Shown: positions 25,952 through 35,931 of the stretch, piece after piece
How the letters are laid out: each line of letters starts with the position of its first letter
Position numbering within the stretch: position 1 is the stretch's first letter
Origin: CAZIKF01 sp964539825
GTDB lineage: Bacteria; Muiribacteriota; UBA6191
Direction: 5' to 3'
Assembly: GCA_964539825.1 (NCBI GenBank)
Contig: CAZIKF010000016.1
Coordinates: forward strand, 1-64,000
Length of the DNA: 64,000 nt
Translations under genes and position numbers: made by a program
The notes under the pieces: model-generated
Seen by the model: only the letters and a program-made list of their open reading frames with translations
Databases searched by the model: none
What the model was told of the DNA's origin: nothing

Positions 25952-27115
25952 ATGAATTTTGATGTCATTGTCTTGGGACTTGGAGCCATGGGAAGTGCCG
26001 CAGCCTACCAGTTGGCAAGAGAGGGTGTGAGTGTTCTTGGAATTGACCAATTTTCACCCCCCCACATCTATGGATCCACCCATGGAGACACGCGCATAAC
26101 CAGACAGGCCATTGGTGAGGGAGAACAATATTCGCCTCTTTCGCTACGCTCCTATGAAATCTTCAGAGAAATTGAAAATCAGACGGGTACCAACCTGCTG
26201 AAGGTTACGGGAGGACTAATTCTATCCAGCGCGAAAGACTCAGCGCAGATGCATGGAGAGAATTTTTTTGAAAATACTCTGAGCGCAGCGAGAAAATTCA
26301 ACATCAAACATGAGGTTCTTGATAGTCACGAGATTCGAAGACGTTTTCCACTATTTCGAATACAAGATGATGAGGTTGGTTATTTCGAATTCAACATGGG
26401 ATTTCTTAATCCTGAAGAGTGTATCCGTGCCCAGCTCCAACTGGCGAGTGAATACGGGGCGAAACTTCATCGAAATGAAAGAGTCCTGGAGATCAGGCAG
26501 GTAAAGGACAAAGTAACCGTCAGAACAGACTTTGGTGAATACCAGGGAAACAAGCTCATCATTTCTGCGGGAGCCTGGATCCCCACTTTCCTACCAGATC
26601 AATACAGAGATCTCTTTTCCGTAACCAGGCAAGTCTTGTTCTGGTTTGATATATCAGATTCTTTTGAGGACTATCGCCTGGGTAATTTCCCAGTTTTTAT
26701 ATGGGAACTGAAAGGAAAACAACAGGGAATTTATGGGTTTCCCGCCGTTAATGGAAGGGCTGGTGGATTGAAAGTCGCCACTGAGCAGATGGGGGAAACC
26801 ACAACCGCTGATTCCGTTGAAAGGGAAATCCAAGATCACGAACCAGGTGAGGTATTTCATGAATATGTTCAGCCCTTCTTTCAAGGAATCGGACCAAAAT
26901 GTATCAAAGCTATTTCCTGCCTCTATACCACAACCCCTGACTTTGGGTTTGTGATAGACAGGCACCCAGAATTTAGATCCATCATTTTAGCCTCGCCATG
27001 CTCAGGTCATGGCTTTAAACATTCTGCTGCCATCGGAGAGAGCTTAGCCCAGTTAGCGATCTACGGAAAAAGTACAATCGACTTAAGTGCCTTTTCTGTG
27101 GAAAGATTTCGATAA
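25952..27115 (+). CDS. FAD-dependent amine oxidase, sarcosine oxidase / N-methyltryptophan oxidase type
   Basis: The 387-residue protein begins with the Rossmann motif 'DVIVLGLGAMGSAAAYQLA' (GxGxxG) and has 'GIDQFSPPH..GSTHGDTRITR', typical of monomeric sarcosine oxidase (MSOX) and SolA. 'CLYTTTPDFGFVIDRHP' contains the Cys that binds FAD covalently in MSOX, and 'SPCSGHGFKHSAAIGE' is the C-terminal flavin motif. It would oxidise an N-methyl or secondary amino acid to an imine with release of H2O2. The glutathione peroxidase encoded next door, convergently, may deal with that peroxide. The exact substrate is not determinable. Confidence 0.88.
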   Translation: MNFDVIVLGLGAMGSAAAYQLAREGVSVLGIDQFSPPHIYGSTHGDTRITRQAIGEGEQYSPLSLRSYEIFREIENQTGTNLLKVTGGLILSSAKDSAQMHGENFFENTLSAARKFNIKHEVLDSHEIRRRFPLFRIQDDEVGYFEFNMGFLNPEECIRAQLQLASEYGAKLHRNERVLEIRQVKDKVTVRTDFGEYQGNKLIISAGAWIPTFLPDQYRDLFSVTRQVLFWFDISDSFEDYRLGNFPVFIWELKGKQQGIYGFPAVNGRAGGLKVATEQMGETTTADSVEREIQDHEPGEVFHEYVQPFFQGIGPKCIKAISCLYTTTPDFGFVIDRHPEFRSIILASPCSGHGFKHSAAIGESLAQLAIYGKSTIDLSAFSVERFR

Positions 27116-27136
27116 CAGGCTCTATAAATGGGCTAA

Positions 27137-27628
27137 TTATGAATCTAGCAGGTCTTCCAATTGTTGAATCAGATTTGGATCATCAGGCCCTACTTCAGGG
27201 TGAAATCGTGCGGCAATACTTCCGTTTTTGTCGATTAAAAACTTTTCAAAATTCCAGCGAATCGCTCCCTTGAATTCAGAAACAGTCTGGGAAGTCAGAA
27301 AATCATAGACTGGCTGAATATCTTCACCTTTAACTGGATTCTTGGTAATTAAGGGAAAAGTCACTCCATAGTTAATCTCGCAGAAAGACTTGATCTGTTC
27401 AGCCTCTCCAGGTTCCTGTGCGCCAAAGTCATTACTTGGAAATCCAATCACCACAAGACCGCGGCTTGAATACTTGTCCTGAATACTCTGAAGTCCTTTG
27501 TATTGAGGTGTGAGTCCACACTCTGAGGCGGTGTTAACTACCAGTGCCACCTGCCCCTTAAACTTTGCTAAATCAAGTGCTTCACCAGCCAGGGTTGTCA
27601 CGGTGAAATCATAGAAGTTATCGGTCAT
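27137..27628 (-). CDS. Glutathione peroxidase family protein (Cys type)
   Basis: The 163-residue protein has the thioredoxin-fold peroxidase motifs 'VNTASECGLTPQYKGL' (peroxidatic Cys37), 'GFPSNDFGAQEPG' (Gln71) and 'IRWNFEKFLID' (Trp125, Asn126), which is the full catalytic tetrad with Cys instead of selenocysteine. Bacterial members usually use thioredoxin as reductant. The start is the ATG at 27628 with AGGAGG upstream; the longer upstream frame is non-coding. It lies next to an H2O2-producing type oxidase. Confidence 0.93.
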   Translation of the reverse strand: MTDNFYDFTVTTLAGEALDLAKFKGQVALVVNTASECGLTPQYKGLQSIQDKYSSRGLVVIGFPSNDFGAQEPGEAEQIKSFCEINYGVTFPLITKNPVKGEDIQPVYDFLTSQTVSEFKGAIRWNFEKFLIDKNGSIAARFHPEVGPDDPNLIQQLEDLLDS

Positions 27629-27822
27629 GTTTTCCTCCTGGAAACTGTGGAACCGGATGATACCAAATCTAAGACCATTGAAGCGATTCACCAGAGCCAT
27701 ATGAGTATTTCGGAATGAAGTAAGGGACCTCTTGTTCATGGGTATTATGGCGGGTGGCTCCGTGTAATGGAGCCCTGCGTAGTGTAGTGCAGCGAAGGAA
27801 TACCGACGTGTGTAAACAGACA
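27629..27822. other. Intergenic region with a GGCTCC/GGAGCC hairpin
   Basis: No gene is visible in these 194 bases between the protease stop and the peroxidase start. A perfect 6-base stem (27756-27761 with 27769-27774, 7-base loop) lies about 50 bases beyond the M48 protease stop. It has no T-tract, so it is not a standard intrinsic terminator. Confidence 0.35.
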
Positions 27823-28734
27823 CTACTCTTTTAATTTCACCTCAACTGATTCTTTCTCTTCAGCTTTTTCCAGCTTGATTCTTAAGGGCGTTTTGCCCTG
27901 GTCCGTAAGTCCTAGTTCGCTGATTCCCTGCTTTAGGAGTTTCACCCGTTTTCCAGATGATGGATGGGTAGATAAATAGGCCAGACCTCTTGAGACTTTT
28001 GACTCCACCTGGCTAAGCCTCTGAAAAAAGTCAACTACACCCGCTGAATTCCCATTATAGGTGTCTGCGATCAGCTCAAGGGCGTAACGGTCAGAATCTT
28101 CTTCCTGCCCCCTTGAATGACCAGTATTCAGACTGTTGGCTATCCTTTCGCATATAGATAATGCCCCTTGCTGTTGGGAAAGAAAGGGTGTGAAAAAGAG
28201 AATCACCAGGGCACGAGCGGAGTTCTTCATAATGTGACGAAGATCAAAATGTCCTAATTCATGTGCCAGTATCATGGCCAGTTCATTTTCCGATTCCATA
28301 TCCTTATACAGACCTTCGGTGACAATAATCTTATAACCTGGTACGGCCCAGGCGTTCGCCTCCTTGGCATGAACAAAGCGAACCGTCAGGGGAGCATTCA
28401 TCAGCCTGGTACCCATCTTTAGCTGATCCACCAATTCTTGTATATAGGCTTGTGTTTTGACGTGCTGGTCCTCTTCACCAGATTCCTTTTCTGATTTCTC
28501 CAGGGACTCTAGATTCATCTTCGCGAGAGTTTCATGGATAGAGTCCTCCCAGGTGGCCGGCATTAACTCAACTACAAATTCTGCGACCACAAAAAGTATG
28601 AAAAACCCGCAAAGTAATACAATTGTGATTCCGGCGAAAAGCTGGAAAAAGGACTTAAGCATAGAAGTGGAGCTAGCTGTATTTACTTCTGAATGGATCA
28701 GGTCCAATTGTTTCTGTGGGTCAATCTCAATCAC
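27823..28734 (-). CDS. Membrane-anchored M48 family metalloprotease
   Basis: The 303-residue protein has a hydrophobic segment at about 28-56 and a periplasmic-type peptidase domain with 'LAHELGHFDLRH' (zinc motif HELGH, 158-162). The third zinc ligand lies in 'EEDSDRYALELI' (211-222), and the end of the domain has 'STHPSSGKRV'. M48 enzymes such as BepA, LoiP and HtpX act in envelope quality control. The start seems to be GTG at 28734, shortly after the YbjQ stop. It belongs to a four-gene operon with two YbjQ-like proteins and an EAR-propeller protein. Confidence 0.9.
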   Translation of the reverse strand: MIEIDPQKQLDLIHSEVNTASSTSMLKSFFQLFAGITIVLLCGFFILFVVAEFVVELMPATWEDSIHETLAKMNLESLEKSEKESGEEDQHVKTQAYIQELVDQLKMGTRLMNAPLTVRFVHAKEANAWAVPGYKIIVTEGLYKDMESENELAMILAHELGHFDLRHIMKNSARALVILFFTPFLSQQQGALSICERIANSLNTGHSRGQEEDSDRYALELIADTYNGNSAGVVDFFQRLSQVESKVSRGLAYLSTHPSSGKRVKLLKQGISELGLTDQGKTPLRIKLEKAEEKESVEVKLKE

Positions 28735-28751
28735 TTGCTTGACTCACCAGG

Positions 28752-29222
28752 TTATTTTTCATAGAAAACCGCTGTACCGTAAGCAACTACCTCAATGGAC
28801 CCTATCTGCCGCTTACTATCCGCGGAGGCTCCAATCGCCGCGTTCTCAAGTCGTAAATTCAGGATTAAATCTGCCCCTGGACAGCTCTCTTTCATTCGCA
28901 AAGTCGCTTCTCTCCTTGCTCGATCAAGGAGGGTTTCATAGGCTCGCACCCGTCCTCCTACGAGCATTCTCAAAGAGGCTAGAACCCTCTTGAAGTAATC
29001 CAGTGAAATAACACAGGAGCCCCGGACCATATAGGAGCTTGAGATTCTCTTATGGGAGGGTATCCTTTCAATATTGACCGCCGGCATGTTTATGAGCACT
29101 TTCTCACGTTGATAAATACTGGCATAGTGACGTTTTTCTGTGATGGTTCCTATGGCATACGCGATCAGTATCAACAATAGCGGAAAACCAAGTTCAAACA
29201 GTATACCTATGATGGAATCCAT
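28752..29222 (-). CDS. YbjQ/DUF74-like protein with N-terminal membrane anchor
   Basis: The 156-residue protein has one N-terminal membrane helix (about 5-25) followed by a YbjQ-like domain: 'SSSYMVRGSCVISLDYFKRVLASLRMLVGG', 'YETLLDRARREATLRM' and 'ADLILNLRLENAAIG'. These match the 'VRG......D......LVGGE...Y.......REEA...M...A...GANAV' family pattern. YbjQ-type domains form pentameric rings of unproven function. The ATG lies one base after the stop of a second, soluble paralogue, so the pair is probably co-translated and may form a mixed assembly at the membrane. Confidence 0.75.
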   Translation of the reverse strand: MDSIIGILFELGFPLLLILIAYAIGTITEKRHYASIYQREKVLINMPAVNIERIPSHKRISSSYMVRGSCVISLDYFKRVLASLRMLVGGRVRAYETLLDRARREATLRMKESCPGADLILNLRLENAAIGASADSKRQIGSIEVVAYGTAVFYEK

Positions 29223-29223
29223 C

Positions 29224-29571
29224 TTAAGACTCCAAATTTAGATCTTCACAAACAACTGCAGTTCCATATGCATAGAGTTCGGCGGCACCCTGGGCAACGG
29301 AAGAAGTGGAAAAACGTACATTGAGTACCGCGTTTGCACCAAGGGATTTAGCCTGTTCAATCATTCGATCGGTGGCCTCCTGACGGGATTGATTCAGCAG
29401 GTCCGTATACCCCTTCAGCTCACCTCCCACAAGATTTTTCAATCCAGCCATAAGATCGCTTCCCAGGTGCTTCGCGCGAATGGTACTCCCAGAGACGAGT
29501 CCGAGGTACTTAGACACTTTTTTACCGGGCACATAATCTATGTTGGTAAGCATAACTGTAGAAGGATTCAT
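29224..29571 (-). CDS. YbjQ/DUF74 family protein
   Basis: The 115-residue protein carries the full family pattern: 'YLGLVSGSTIRAKHLGSD', 'LVGGELKGYTDLLNQSRQEATDRMIEQAKSLGANAVLNV' and 'ELYAYGTAVV'. It has no membrane segment. The start is the ATG at 29571, which overlaps the preceding stop (ATGA) and has AAGGAA 7 bases upstream; the longer upstream frame is shadow sequence. Length is normal for YbjQ. It is paralogous to the membrane-anchored copy directly downstream. Confidence 0.85.
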   Translation of the reverse strand: MNPSTVMLTNIDYVPGKKVSKYLGLVSGSTIRAKHLGSDLMAGLKNLVGGELKGYTDLLNQSRQEATDRMIEQAKSLGANAVLNVRFSTSSVAQGAAELYAYGTAVVCEDLNLES

Positions 29572-31064
29572 AACTGGTTCCTTTCCTGGGGTGGAAGTAA
29601 AACTGATAGTGGGTACACCCCGGATTTTAAAGTGTTTGTAAAAGACAAAGTATTCGAGCTTGCCGTAGCTACATAGGTGATATCTTCTTGATGAAAACTG
29701 TCTATGGCATCCAGTGGGATTCCCGAGAACCTGGATACGGTATGAATTCCAGGAGGACGCCACTGGAGAAGCAAGGAGAACCGATTTAGGGGATTGGATG
29801 AACCGACCGCTATGTAGATCTGCTTCCCATGTTTCAAAGTCTTTACCCTACTAAGATTCGTGAATTCCATGCTATCCACCAGTGAAAACTTCTCCTCACC
29901 CGATCGATAGATCTGAAGACCTTGAGCGTTGGGATTCCCATAACGATTTCCCACGACCAGGAAATTCTCAGAGCCCGAAGAAAAAGTATCCAGCATTTGT
30001 GTCCCCGTACCGCGTAAGGCCTGATAAGGCTCAAATTTTACTCCATTCCAGCTGAAAACCATGGAATCTACCCGGTGTGTACTGCCATCGCTATAATTGG
30101 CAACTACAAGGAACTGTCCATTGGTGGATTTCATATACTGAAATGCCATCGCACCCTGGGTGGGAAGGAACTGAAAGGGTTGGAACCCATCCTGACCCCA
30201 TCTATATAATGTGGAATTTGTCACCGGGCTAAATCCATCATGATGATTGGCAACTGCGAGAAAATGATCCGAACCAATTCGAAAGGGTTCAAGATCTCGG
30301 GCAGCCTGACTTTTCAAATGCTGCATGGGTTCAAACTTTGCTCCATTCCAGGAGTAGACCGTCGAAAACTTCTGTCCTTCATTCGCGATTGCCAGAAGTT
30401 TCTTAAAACCGATGGAAAAAACCTCTATATCAGTAGCACCAACACACGGAATTTCCTGCACTAATTCAAGATGATCCCCCACTAATTCAAATATTCTTGA
30501 GGCTACCTTGTTGGTCAATCCATTCTCGTGATTGGCGGTGGCCAAAAAACGGCGTTTTCCGATCTGAAAATGCTCCAGATCCCACGTGCCGCTGCCTGGA
30601 ATCCGGGTCCTGGGTTTCACGGGTTTCGTTGCTAAATCCAATTCAGACTTTAAAGTTTTTTGAGAACTTGCACTGGGATGAACCCTGATGAAGAGTGAAC
30701 GGGTTATTTCTGATCCCTGGCGACCTTTCAGGGTGGCTAACACCGGAATCACTCCTGGTTCTGTGAGCACATGGGTAAAAACTCGTCCCGTTTGGGATTG
30801 AATCTGATCTCCAATTCTCCACTGAACAGAAAGGTCATTTCCCAGGTTCGTTGAGATTTCGGCCGCGATCACGACGCGAAAGGGAGCTGTTCCGGACAGG
30901 GGTTCCGCCTTTAGTTCAAGGGAAAGAGGCTGTACCTGGACCCGCGAGGGATAAAACGAAAAAGCAAGAATGCCTACGAGCAAAAGGAATAGGAGAATCC
31001 GGTCAGGTCTCCCCGATTCATGCAGGAAACCGTGATTACTCAGACCCTCAAACTCCTGAGGCAT
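29568..31064 (-). CDS. PKD domain plus EAR/EPTP beta-propeller protein
   Basis: The 498-residue protein has an N-terminal membrane helix (about 22-42), a PKD-like Ig domain (about 52-128, 'LSGTAPFRVVIAAE', 'VQWRIGD', 'THVLTEPGVIPV') and then about seven repeats of the form 'DLEHFQIGKRRFLATANH...SRIF...' (for example 'DLEPFRIGSDHFLAVANH'). Those repeats match the EAR/EPTP propeller blade known from vertebrate LGI1 and some bacteria. A surface or periplasmic ligand-binding role is likely, anchored in the inner membrane. AGGA precedes the ATG. It leads the operon with two YbjQ-like genes and an M48 protease. Confidence 0.8.
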   Translation of the reverse strand: MPQEFEGLSNHGFLHESGRPDRILLFLLLVGILAFSFYPSRVQVQPLSLELKAEPLSGTAPFRVVIAAEISTNLGNDLSVQWRIGDQIQSQTGRVFTHVLTEPGVIPVLATLKGRQGSEITRSLFIRVHPSASSQKTLKSELDLATKPVKPRTRIPGSGTWDLEHFQIGKRRFLATANHENGLTNKVASRIFELVGDHLELVQEIPCVGATDIEVFSIGFKKLLAIANEGQKFSTVYSWNGAKFEPMQHLKSQAARDLEPFRIGSDHFLAVANHHDGFSPVTNSTLYRWGQDGFQPFQFLPTQGAMAFQYMKSTNGQFLVVANYSDGSTHRVDSMVFSWNGVKFEPYQALRGTGTQMLDTFSSGSENFLVVGNRYGNPNAQGLQIYRSGEEKFSLVDSMEFTNLSRVKTLKHGKQIYIAVGSSNPLNRFSLLLQWRPPGIHTVSRFSGIPLDAIDSFHQEDITYVATASSNTLSFTNTLKSGVYPLSVLLPPQERNQL

Positions 31065-31225
31065 GCTGCCATTCCTATCTTGAATCTCGGAGCCTGGAAC
31101 CCGAGCCGTTTGGAATCAAGCAAGCCCTATTTTACTCCTGGTGGGATGAGTTTGGAAAGGGAGGAGAAACGAGGAAACAAACTCTGCGAGTTCTTCAGCG
31201 GATAGAAATGGTTAGGATTAGATCT

Positions 31226-33106
31226 TTATTGTTCTGTAGCGCCTATTTTCTTGGCTTTGCTTCTATGGTATTGAGCAATCACCGGGTCCGCGAAATTTTC
31301 TTCGTAGATTTTAGCCAATTGAAGATGGCTTGACTCATCTTGTGGATTTAGCTCAAGGCAACGCTCAAAATGAGTTCTGCCGCTGCGATAATCGCCTACT
31401 ACCTGGGTCATTAAAATTCCCAGGTTATAGTGTATTTCAGGGGTATCAAGACCATTGCTCAGCGCGGCTACAAAGTGAATTCTGGCTTGTTCGAAATCCC
31501 GATCCACGGTGAGGTGGAAGTTTGCCAGATTCTGGTGAAGATAGGAATTTTTCTTATCAAGTTTCAAGGCCTTCTTATAATGATTTAAGGCTCCCTTTGC
31601 GTCCCCAAGCTCCTGGAGTACAATGGCGAGGTGGTTGTGGGATTCAACAGATCCTGAACTAAGTTCAATCGATTTTAAGAGATGATCTCTGGCTCCAATG
31701 AGATCCCCAAAATCCTTCCATAGACAGGTTCCCAGGTTGAAGTGAGCCTGTGCGAATCCATCTTCGATTTCCAAGGCTCTCTCCCAGTGACGACGAGCCA
31801 TGGTAGGATCCTCACCCAACTCACTAATGAGTACCGCATATGAATTGTGGGTATGGCAGTCCTCATCATTAAGTTCGAGTGAGCGTTCATAAACAGACCG
31901 TGCCCGATCAAACTTCCCTTCGGCTACCAACACATCTCCCATACGGGCGTTTGCCAGGGAATTATCGGGAGACATCTTTATCAGGGCCTCTAATTGGATA
32001 CTGGCTTCTTCAAAATCACCTAAGGGATCAAGGGATATTTCCGCCAATGCCAAGCGCGACTGCTCATCGGATGGATTAAGCTCTACGGCCCTTCGAAAGG
32101 AAGAGGCAGCACCCGCGGGGGCCATCAGATAATCCTTGAGCAGTACACCCATGGAGACGTGAATCGCAGCAAGGTTCTCATCGAGTTCCAATGCCTTGTG
32201 AAGATAGCTCAAAGCCTTCTTTGGCTGGGAAAAGTGGTGCATCAATACGTTGGCAAGATTATTATAAACAACAGGCTCATTCGTCTCTTGATTTACAAGA
32301 ACTTCATAATGTTTCAGGGCCTTACCGTAATTCTTCGTGTGTTTTTCATGGAGAATTGCCAGGTTGAAGTGCGCTAGTTCAAATGTATTATCCCAGTCCA
32401 GAGCCTTCTCAAATTCCTCAATAGCCCGATCAGGATCAGCGAACTTTTCCATGAAAAGAGTACCGTAGCAGTTTCTGGCATACAGATCATCTGGTGCCAG
32501 ACTTAGAGCCTTCTCCAGCAATTCCCTGGCGCGCTCTGAATCATTGAGTTTATGGGCTAACAACATGGCCAGGTTGTAACAAGCTGAAGAATCATAAGGA
32601 TCCTGTCTCAGGACTTCTTCAAATTGGTTTCGAGCACTGTCAAAGTCCCCAAGCACCTCGGCGTGGAGAATAGCCAGGGCGTTTCTTGTGCACAGATCGG
32701 TAGGATTTTTCTGGATCTTCTCCTCATATTCGGCCTTCAATACCGATGGCTCCAGGATGTTGGTGGAGGCTCCCCGGTCGAAGCGAAGGAAAAGCTCTTC
32801 GGCTATTCTGCCATGCACATGACTTACATAGACGATTCTATGAGTTCGTTTCAGTTCATTTTGTAAAATCTTGCTAAGCCGCTTACCCTCTTCCTCAAGT
32901 TCAAACTCTTCTTTCTGTACAAAAACATCCCCATGGGAGTTCAGGGCCGAATTGGCCAACTTTCGAAATCGCGCAACCCAATCATTAAGACGATTAAGAG
33001 TAATGGAGCTTAGGGGTAAATAATCTGGATTTAAATTGGTGCAGGTTTCTTCATCCCACAATGGAAAGAGTGACGGTGCGGCCATAAGCCGGGTGGTGGA
33101 CAGCAT
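31226..33106 (-). CDS. Multi-TPR cytoplasmic protein
   Basis: The 626-residue protein has an N-terminal segment of about 110 residues ('LFPLWDEETCTNLNPDYLPLS', 'LNDWVARFRKLANSAL') that I do not recognise as a named domain. About 13 TPR units follow ('A...LA.LH....GD...A...FE..L..DP'). Many repeats are one or two residues longer than the 34-residue standard because of an inserted 'GD/D-F/Y' turn between helices A and B. It is probably a scaffold. The ATG has GGGGA upstream. It is divergent from ppdK across about 100 bases. Confidence 0.82.
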   Translation of the reverse strand: MLSTTRLMAAPSLFPLWDEETCTNLNPDYLPLSSITLNRLNDWVARFRKLANSALNSHGDVFVQKEEFELEEEGKRLSKILQNELKRTHRIVYVSHVHGRIAEELFLRFDRGASTNILEPSVLKAEYEEKIQKNPTDLCTRNALAILHAEVLGDFDSARNQFEEVLRQDPYDSSACYNLAMLLAHKLNDSERARELLEKALSLAPDDLYARNCYGTLFMEKFADPDRAIEEFEKALDWDNTFELAHFNLAILHEKHTKNYGKALKHYEVLVNQETNEPVVYNNLANVLMHHFSQPKKALSYLHKALELDENLAAIHVSMGVLLKDYLMAPAGAASSFRRAVELNPSDEQSRLALAEISLDPLGDFEEASIQLEALIKMSPDNSLANARMGDVLVAEGKFDRARSVYERSLELNDEDCHTHNSYAVLISELGEDPTMARRHWERALEIEDGFAQAHFNLGTCLWKDFGDLIGARDHLLKSIELSSGSVESHNHLAIVLQELGDAKGALNHYKKALKLDKKNSYLHQNLANFHLTVDRDFEQARIHFVAALSNGLDTPEIHYNLGILMTQVVGDYRSGRTHFERCLELNPQDESSHLQLAKIYEENFADPVIAQYHRSKAKKIGATEQ

Positions 33107-33210
33107 GGATTCCCCTATTTAAACAATGATTCCCATCAGAATATCGACATAAAACGCCTCAGGCATTAGACTATTGCACGGTTCAAACCAAGACACGAAG
33201 GAAGACATTC

Positions 33211-35931
33211 ATGGCTACAAAACACGTCTATCGCTTTTCAGGAAGTCTCGCCGAAGGAAACCGGGAAATGCGTGAACTTTTAGGTGGCAAGGGAGCTAAC
33301 CTACACGAAATGTCAAAAATGGGACTGCCGGTTCCACCAGGATTTACCATTACAACCGAGTCTTCGATCCACTGGGTAGAAAGTGGAAATCGATGGCCGG
33401 AAGGATTCAGAGAGCAGGTTCGTGAATCCATGGCCTGGCTAGAGGAGGAGACCGGAAAACGGTTTGGAGATCCCACAAACCCCTTACTGGTCTCGGTACG
33501 CTCAGGAGCAAGGGTTTCCATGCCTGGGATGATGGACACCGTCCTTAACCTTGGCTTAAATGATGACACGGTGGAAGGTATGGCCAAACTCACTGGAAAT
33601 CGTCGCTTTGCCCTGGATGCCTACCGCCGATTTATAGCTATGTTTGGCGATGTGGTTCTGGGCTTAAAGCCTCAAAAAGGTGAGGAAGATCCCTTTGAAT
33701 TTGCCCTCGAGAGTCTTAAGAAGAAACAGAATAAAACCCTGGATGTAGAACTGTCCGTGAAAGAACTGGAAGAGTTGGTGGGACAGTATAAGCAGATCAT
33801 ACTTGACCGAACCGGGAGACCTTTTTCCACCGATCCTTGGGAGCAGTTAGGTTTCGCGGTCCATGCTGTTTTTGCCTCCTGGATGAATGAAAGGGCCATT
33901 GAGTATCGTCATATCTATAAAATTCCCAGCAACTGGGGAACCGCTGTAAATGTTCAGGCTATGGTATTTGGGAATATGGGCGATGATTGCGCTACAGGGG
34001 TGGCTTTCACCCGCAATCCCTCTACCGGTGAAAATGAATTTTATGGAGAATTTCTGGTAAACGCACAGGGAGAAGATGTAGTCGCTGGAACGAGAACTCC
34101 ACTCCAAATCAAGGAAATGAGAAAGATAATGCCCTCTTCTCTGAACCAGTTGCAGGAAGTTAGGGGCATTCTTGAGGCCCACTATCGGGATATGCAGGAC
34201 ATTGAGTTTACGATAGAACGCGGAAAGTTGTTCGTATTGCAGTGCCGCTCTGGTAAGAGAACCGCACTGGCGGCACTAAAAGTAGCCCTGGATATGCTCG
34301 AGGAAGAGTTAATTGATGAAAGAACAGCAATCACCCGCATCGAGGCCGATCAAATTGGTTTTCTTCTAAGACCTGTTTTCAACAACAGCTCTCTGGAAGA
34401 AGCTAAAGCGAAGGACCGGCTCCTGGCCACGGGTCTGCCAGCAGGACCCGGAGCAGCATGCGGACGGGTTTGTTTTTATCCCGATGAAGTTGAGGAGCGC
34501 AAAGCAGAATGGGGAAATGTGATTCTTGTGAGGGTTGAGACCTCCCCCGAAGATATTAAAGGTATGGAGGCCGCTGAAGGTATTCTCACCGCCAGGGGAG
34601 GAATGACTTCACACGCGGCTCTGGTAGCCAGGCAGCGCGGCAAGACTTGTATTAGCGGATGTTCACAGATTGAGATCAACTATAAACTGAGATCTATGAC
34701 CGTTTCAGGAAAGACTCTCAGCGAAGGGGATTATATTTCTCTTGATGGGTTCACCGGAGAGATCTATCACGGGGAAATCCCCACCTCACCCTCCGAAGTC
34801 CTTGAAGTACTGGTTCATAAGACCCTGACTCCTGAAGAATCCCCGGTTTACCAGCGTTACCACAAATTCATGGAGATCGCGGACCGCTATCGAAAACTTC
34901 AGATTCGAACAAACTCAGATCAACCCTCAGAGTGTGAGAAGGCCTTATCCTTCGGTGCTGAAGGGGTAGGACTTTGTCGAACTGAGCACATGTTCTTCGA
35001 AGGAGACCGTATCAATTCCATGCGTAAGATGATTCTTGCCGATAGCGAGGTTAGCAGAAGAGCGGCGCTTGATGAATTGCTCCCCTTTCAGAGACGTGAT
35101 TTCACTGAAATTTTTCGAACCATGAAGGGAAAACCGGTCACAATTCGAACCATCGACCCACCGCTTCATGAATTTCTTCCCCACACCTGGGCAGGGCAGA
35201 AGTCCCTGGCCAAGGTAATAGGAATTTCTGTGGATCGAATTCGTACCCGTATGGAAGAACTCCATGAGTTAAACCCCATGTTAGGGCATCGTGGCTGCAG
35301 ACTTGGAATCACCTTTCCAGAAATCACCGAAATGCAGGCCAGAGCCATTTTCGAGGCGGCCTGTATCGTCAAAAAGGAAGGCATCGAGGTCCTTCCTGAA
35401 ATTATGATTCCCCTGGTAGGTTATCTGCAAGAATTTGAAAATCAAGAGAAGGTTGTCCGTAGCGTTGCTCAAGAAGTGTCAGAAAAGGAGAATACTGAAA
35501 TAAACTTTTCCATAGGGACCATGATAGAGCTTCCACGAGCGGCTGTCTGTGCGGATGAAATCGCGACCAAAGCTGAATTTTTCAGTTTTGGAACCAATGA
35601 CTTAACCCAGACAGGGTTGGGAATGTCCCGCGATGATTACGGTAAGTTTATTCCCATCTATATTGATAAGGAAATCCTTAAAAGTGATCCTTTTGCCAGT
35701 ATTGACCCTGGAGTGGGAAGATTGATCAAAATCGCCGTGGAAGGAAGCCGTTCCACGAGAGAAGGAATGAAGTTGGGTATTTGTGGGGAACAGGGCGGCG
35801 ACCCCGATTCGATCCGCTTTTGCCATAATGTGGGACTTACCTACGTGAGTTGTTCTCCGTTTCGAGTTCCGGTGGCTCGTATCGCGGCTGCACAGGCCGC
35901 TATTGAGCAGGAAAATGCATTGGCGGATTAA
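33211..35931 (+). CDS. ppdK: Pyruvate, phosphate dikinase
   Basis: The 906-residue enzyme interconverts pyruvate, ATP and phosphate with PEP, AMP and pyrophosphate. The nucleotide-binding domain has 'LGGKGANLHEMSKMGLPVPPGF' and 'SVRSGARVSMPGMMDTVLNLG'. The central phosphohistidine domain has 'ILTARGGMTSHAALVARQRGK' (catalytic His). The TIM barrel has 'GVGLCRTEHMF', 'LGHRGCRLGI', 'FSFGTNDLTQTGLG' and 'KLGICGEQGGDP' (catalytic Cys). Length is normal. GAAGGA precedes the ATG. It points to gluconeogenic or PPi-linked central metabolism. Its stop overlaps the convergent TPR gene by 4 bases. Confidence 0.97.
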   Translation: MATKHVYRFSGSLAEGNREMRELLGGKGANLHEMSKMGLPVPPGFTITTESSIHWVESGNRWPEGFREQVRESMAWLEEETGKRFGDPTNPLLVSVRSGARVSMPGMMDTVLNLGLNDDTVEGMAKLTGNRRFALDAYRRFIAMFGDVVLGLKPQKGEEDPFEFALESLKKKQNKTLDVELSVKELEELVGQYKQIILDRTGRPFSTDPWEQLGFAVHAVFASWMNERAIEYRHIYKIPSNWGTAVNVQAMVFGNMGDDCATGVAFTRNPSTGENEFYGEFLVNAQGEDVVAGTRTPLQIKEMRKIMPSSLNQLQEVRGILEAHYRDMQDIEFTIERGKLFVLQCRSGKRTALAALKVALDMLEEELIDERTAITRIEADQIGFLLRPVFNNSSLEEAKAKDRLLATGLPAGPGAACGRVCFYPDEVEERKAEWGNVILVRVETSPEDIKGMEAAEGILTARGGMTSHAALVARQRGKTCISGCSQIEINYKLRSMTVSGKTLSEGDYISLDGFTGEIYHGEIPTSPSEVLEVLVHKTLTPEESPVYQRYHKFMEIADRYRKLQIRTNSDQPSECEKALSFGAEGVGLCRTEHMFFEGDRINSMRKMILADSEVSRRAALDELLPFQRRDFTEIFRTMKGKPVTIRTIDPPLHEFLPHTWAGQKSLAKVIGISVDRIRTRMEELHELNPMLGHRGCRLGITFPEITEMQARAIFEAACIVKKEGIEVLPEIMIPLVGYLQEFENQEKVVRSVAQEVSEKENTEINFSIGTMIELPRAAVCADEIATKAEFFSFGTNDLTQTGLGMSRDDYGKFIPIYIDKEILKSDPFASIDPGVGRLIKIAVEGSRSTREGMKLGICGEQGGDPDSIRFCHNVGLTYVSCSPFRVPVARIAAAQAAIEQENALAD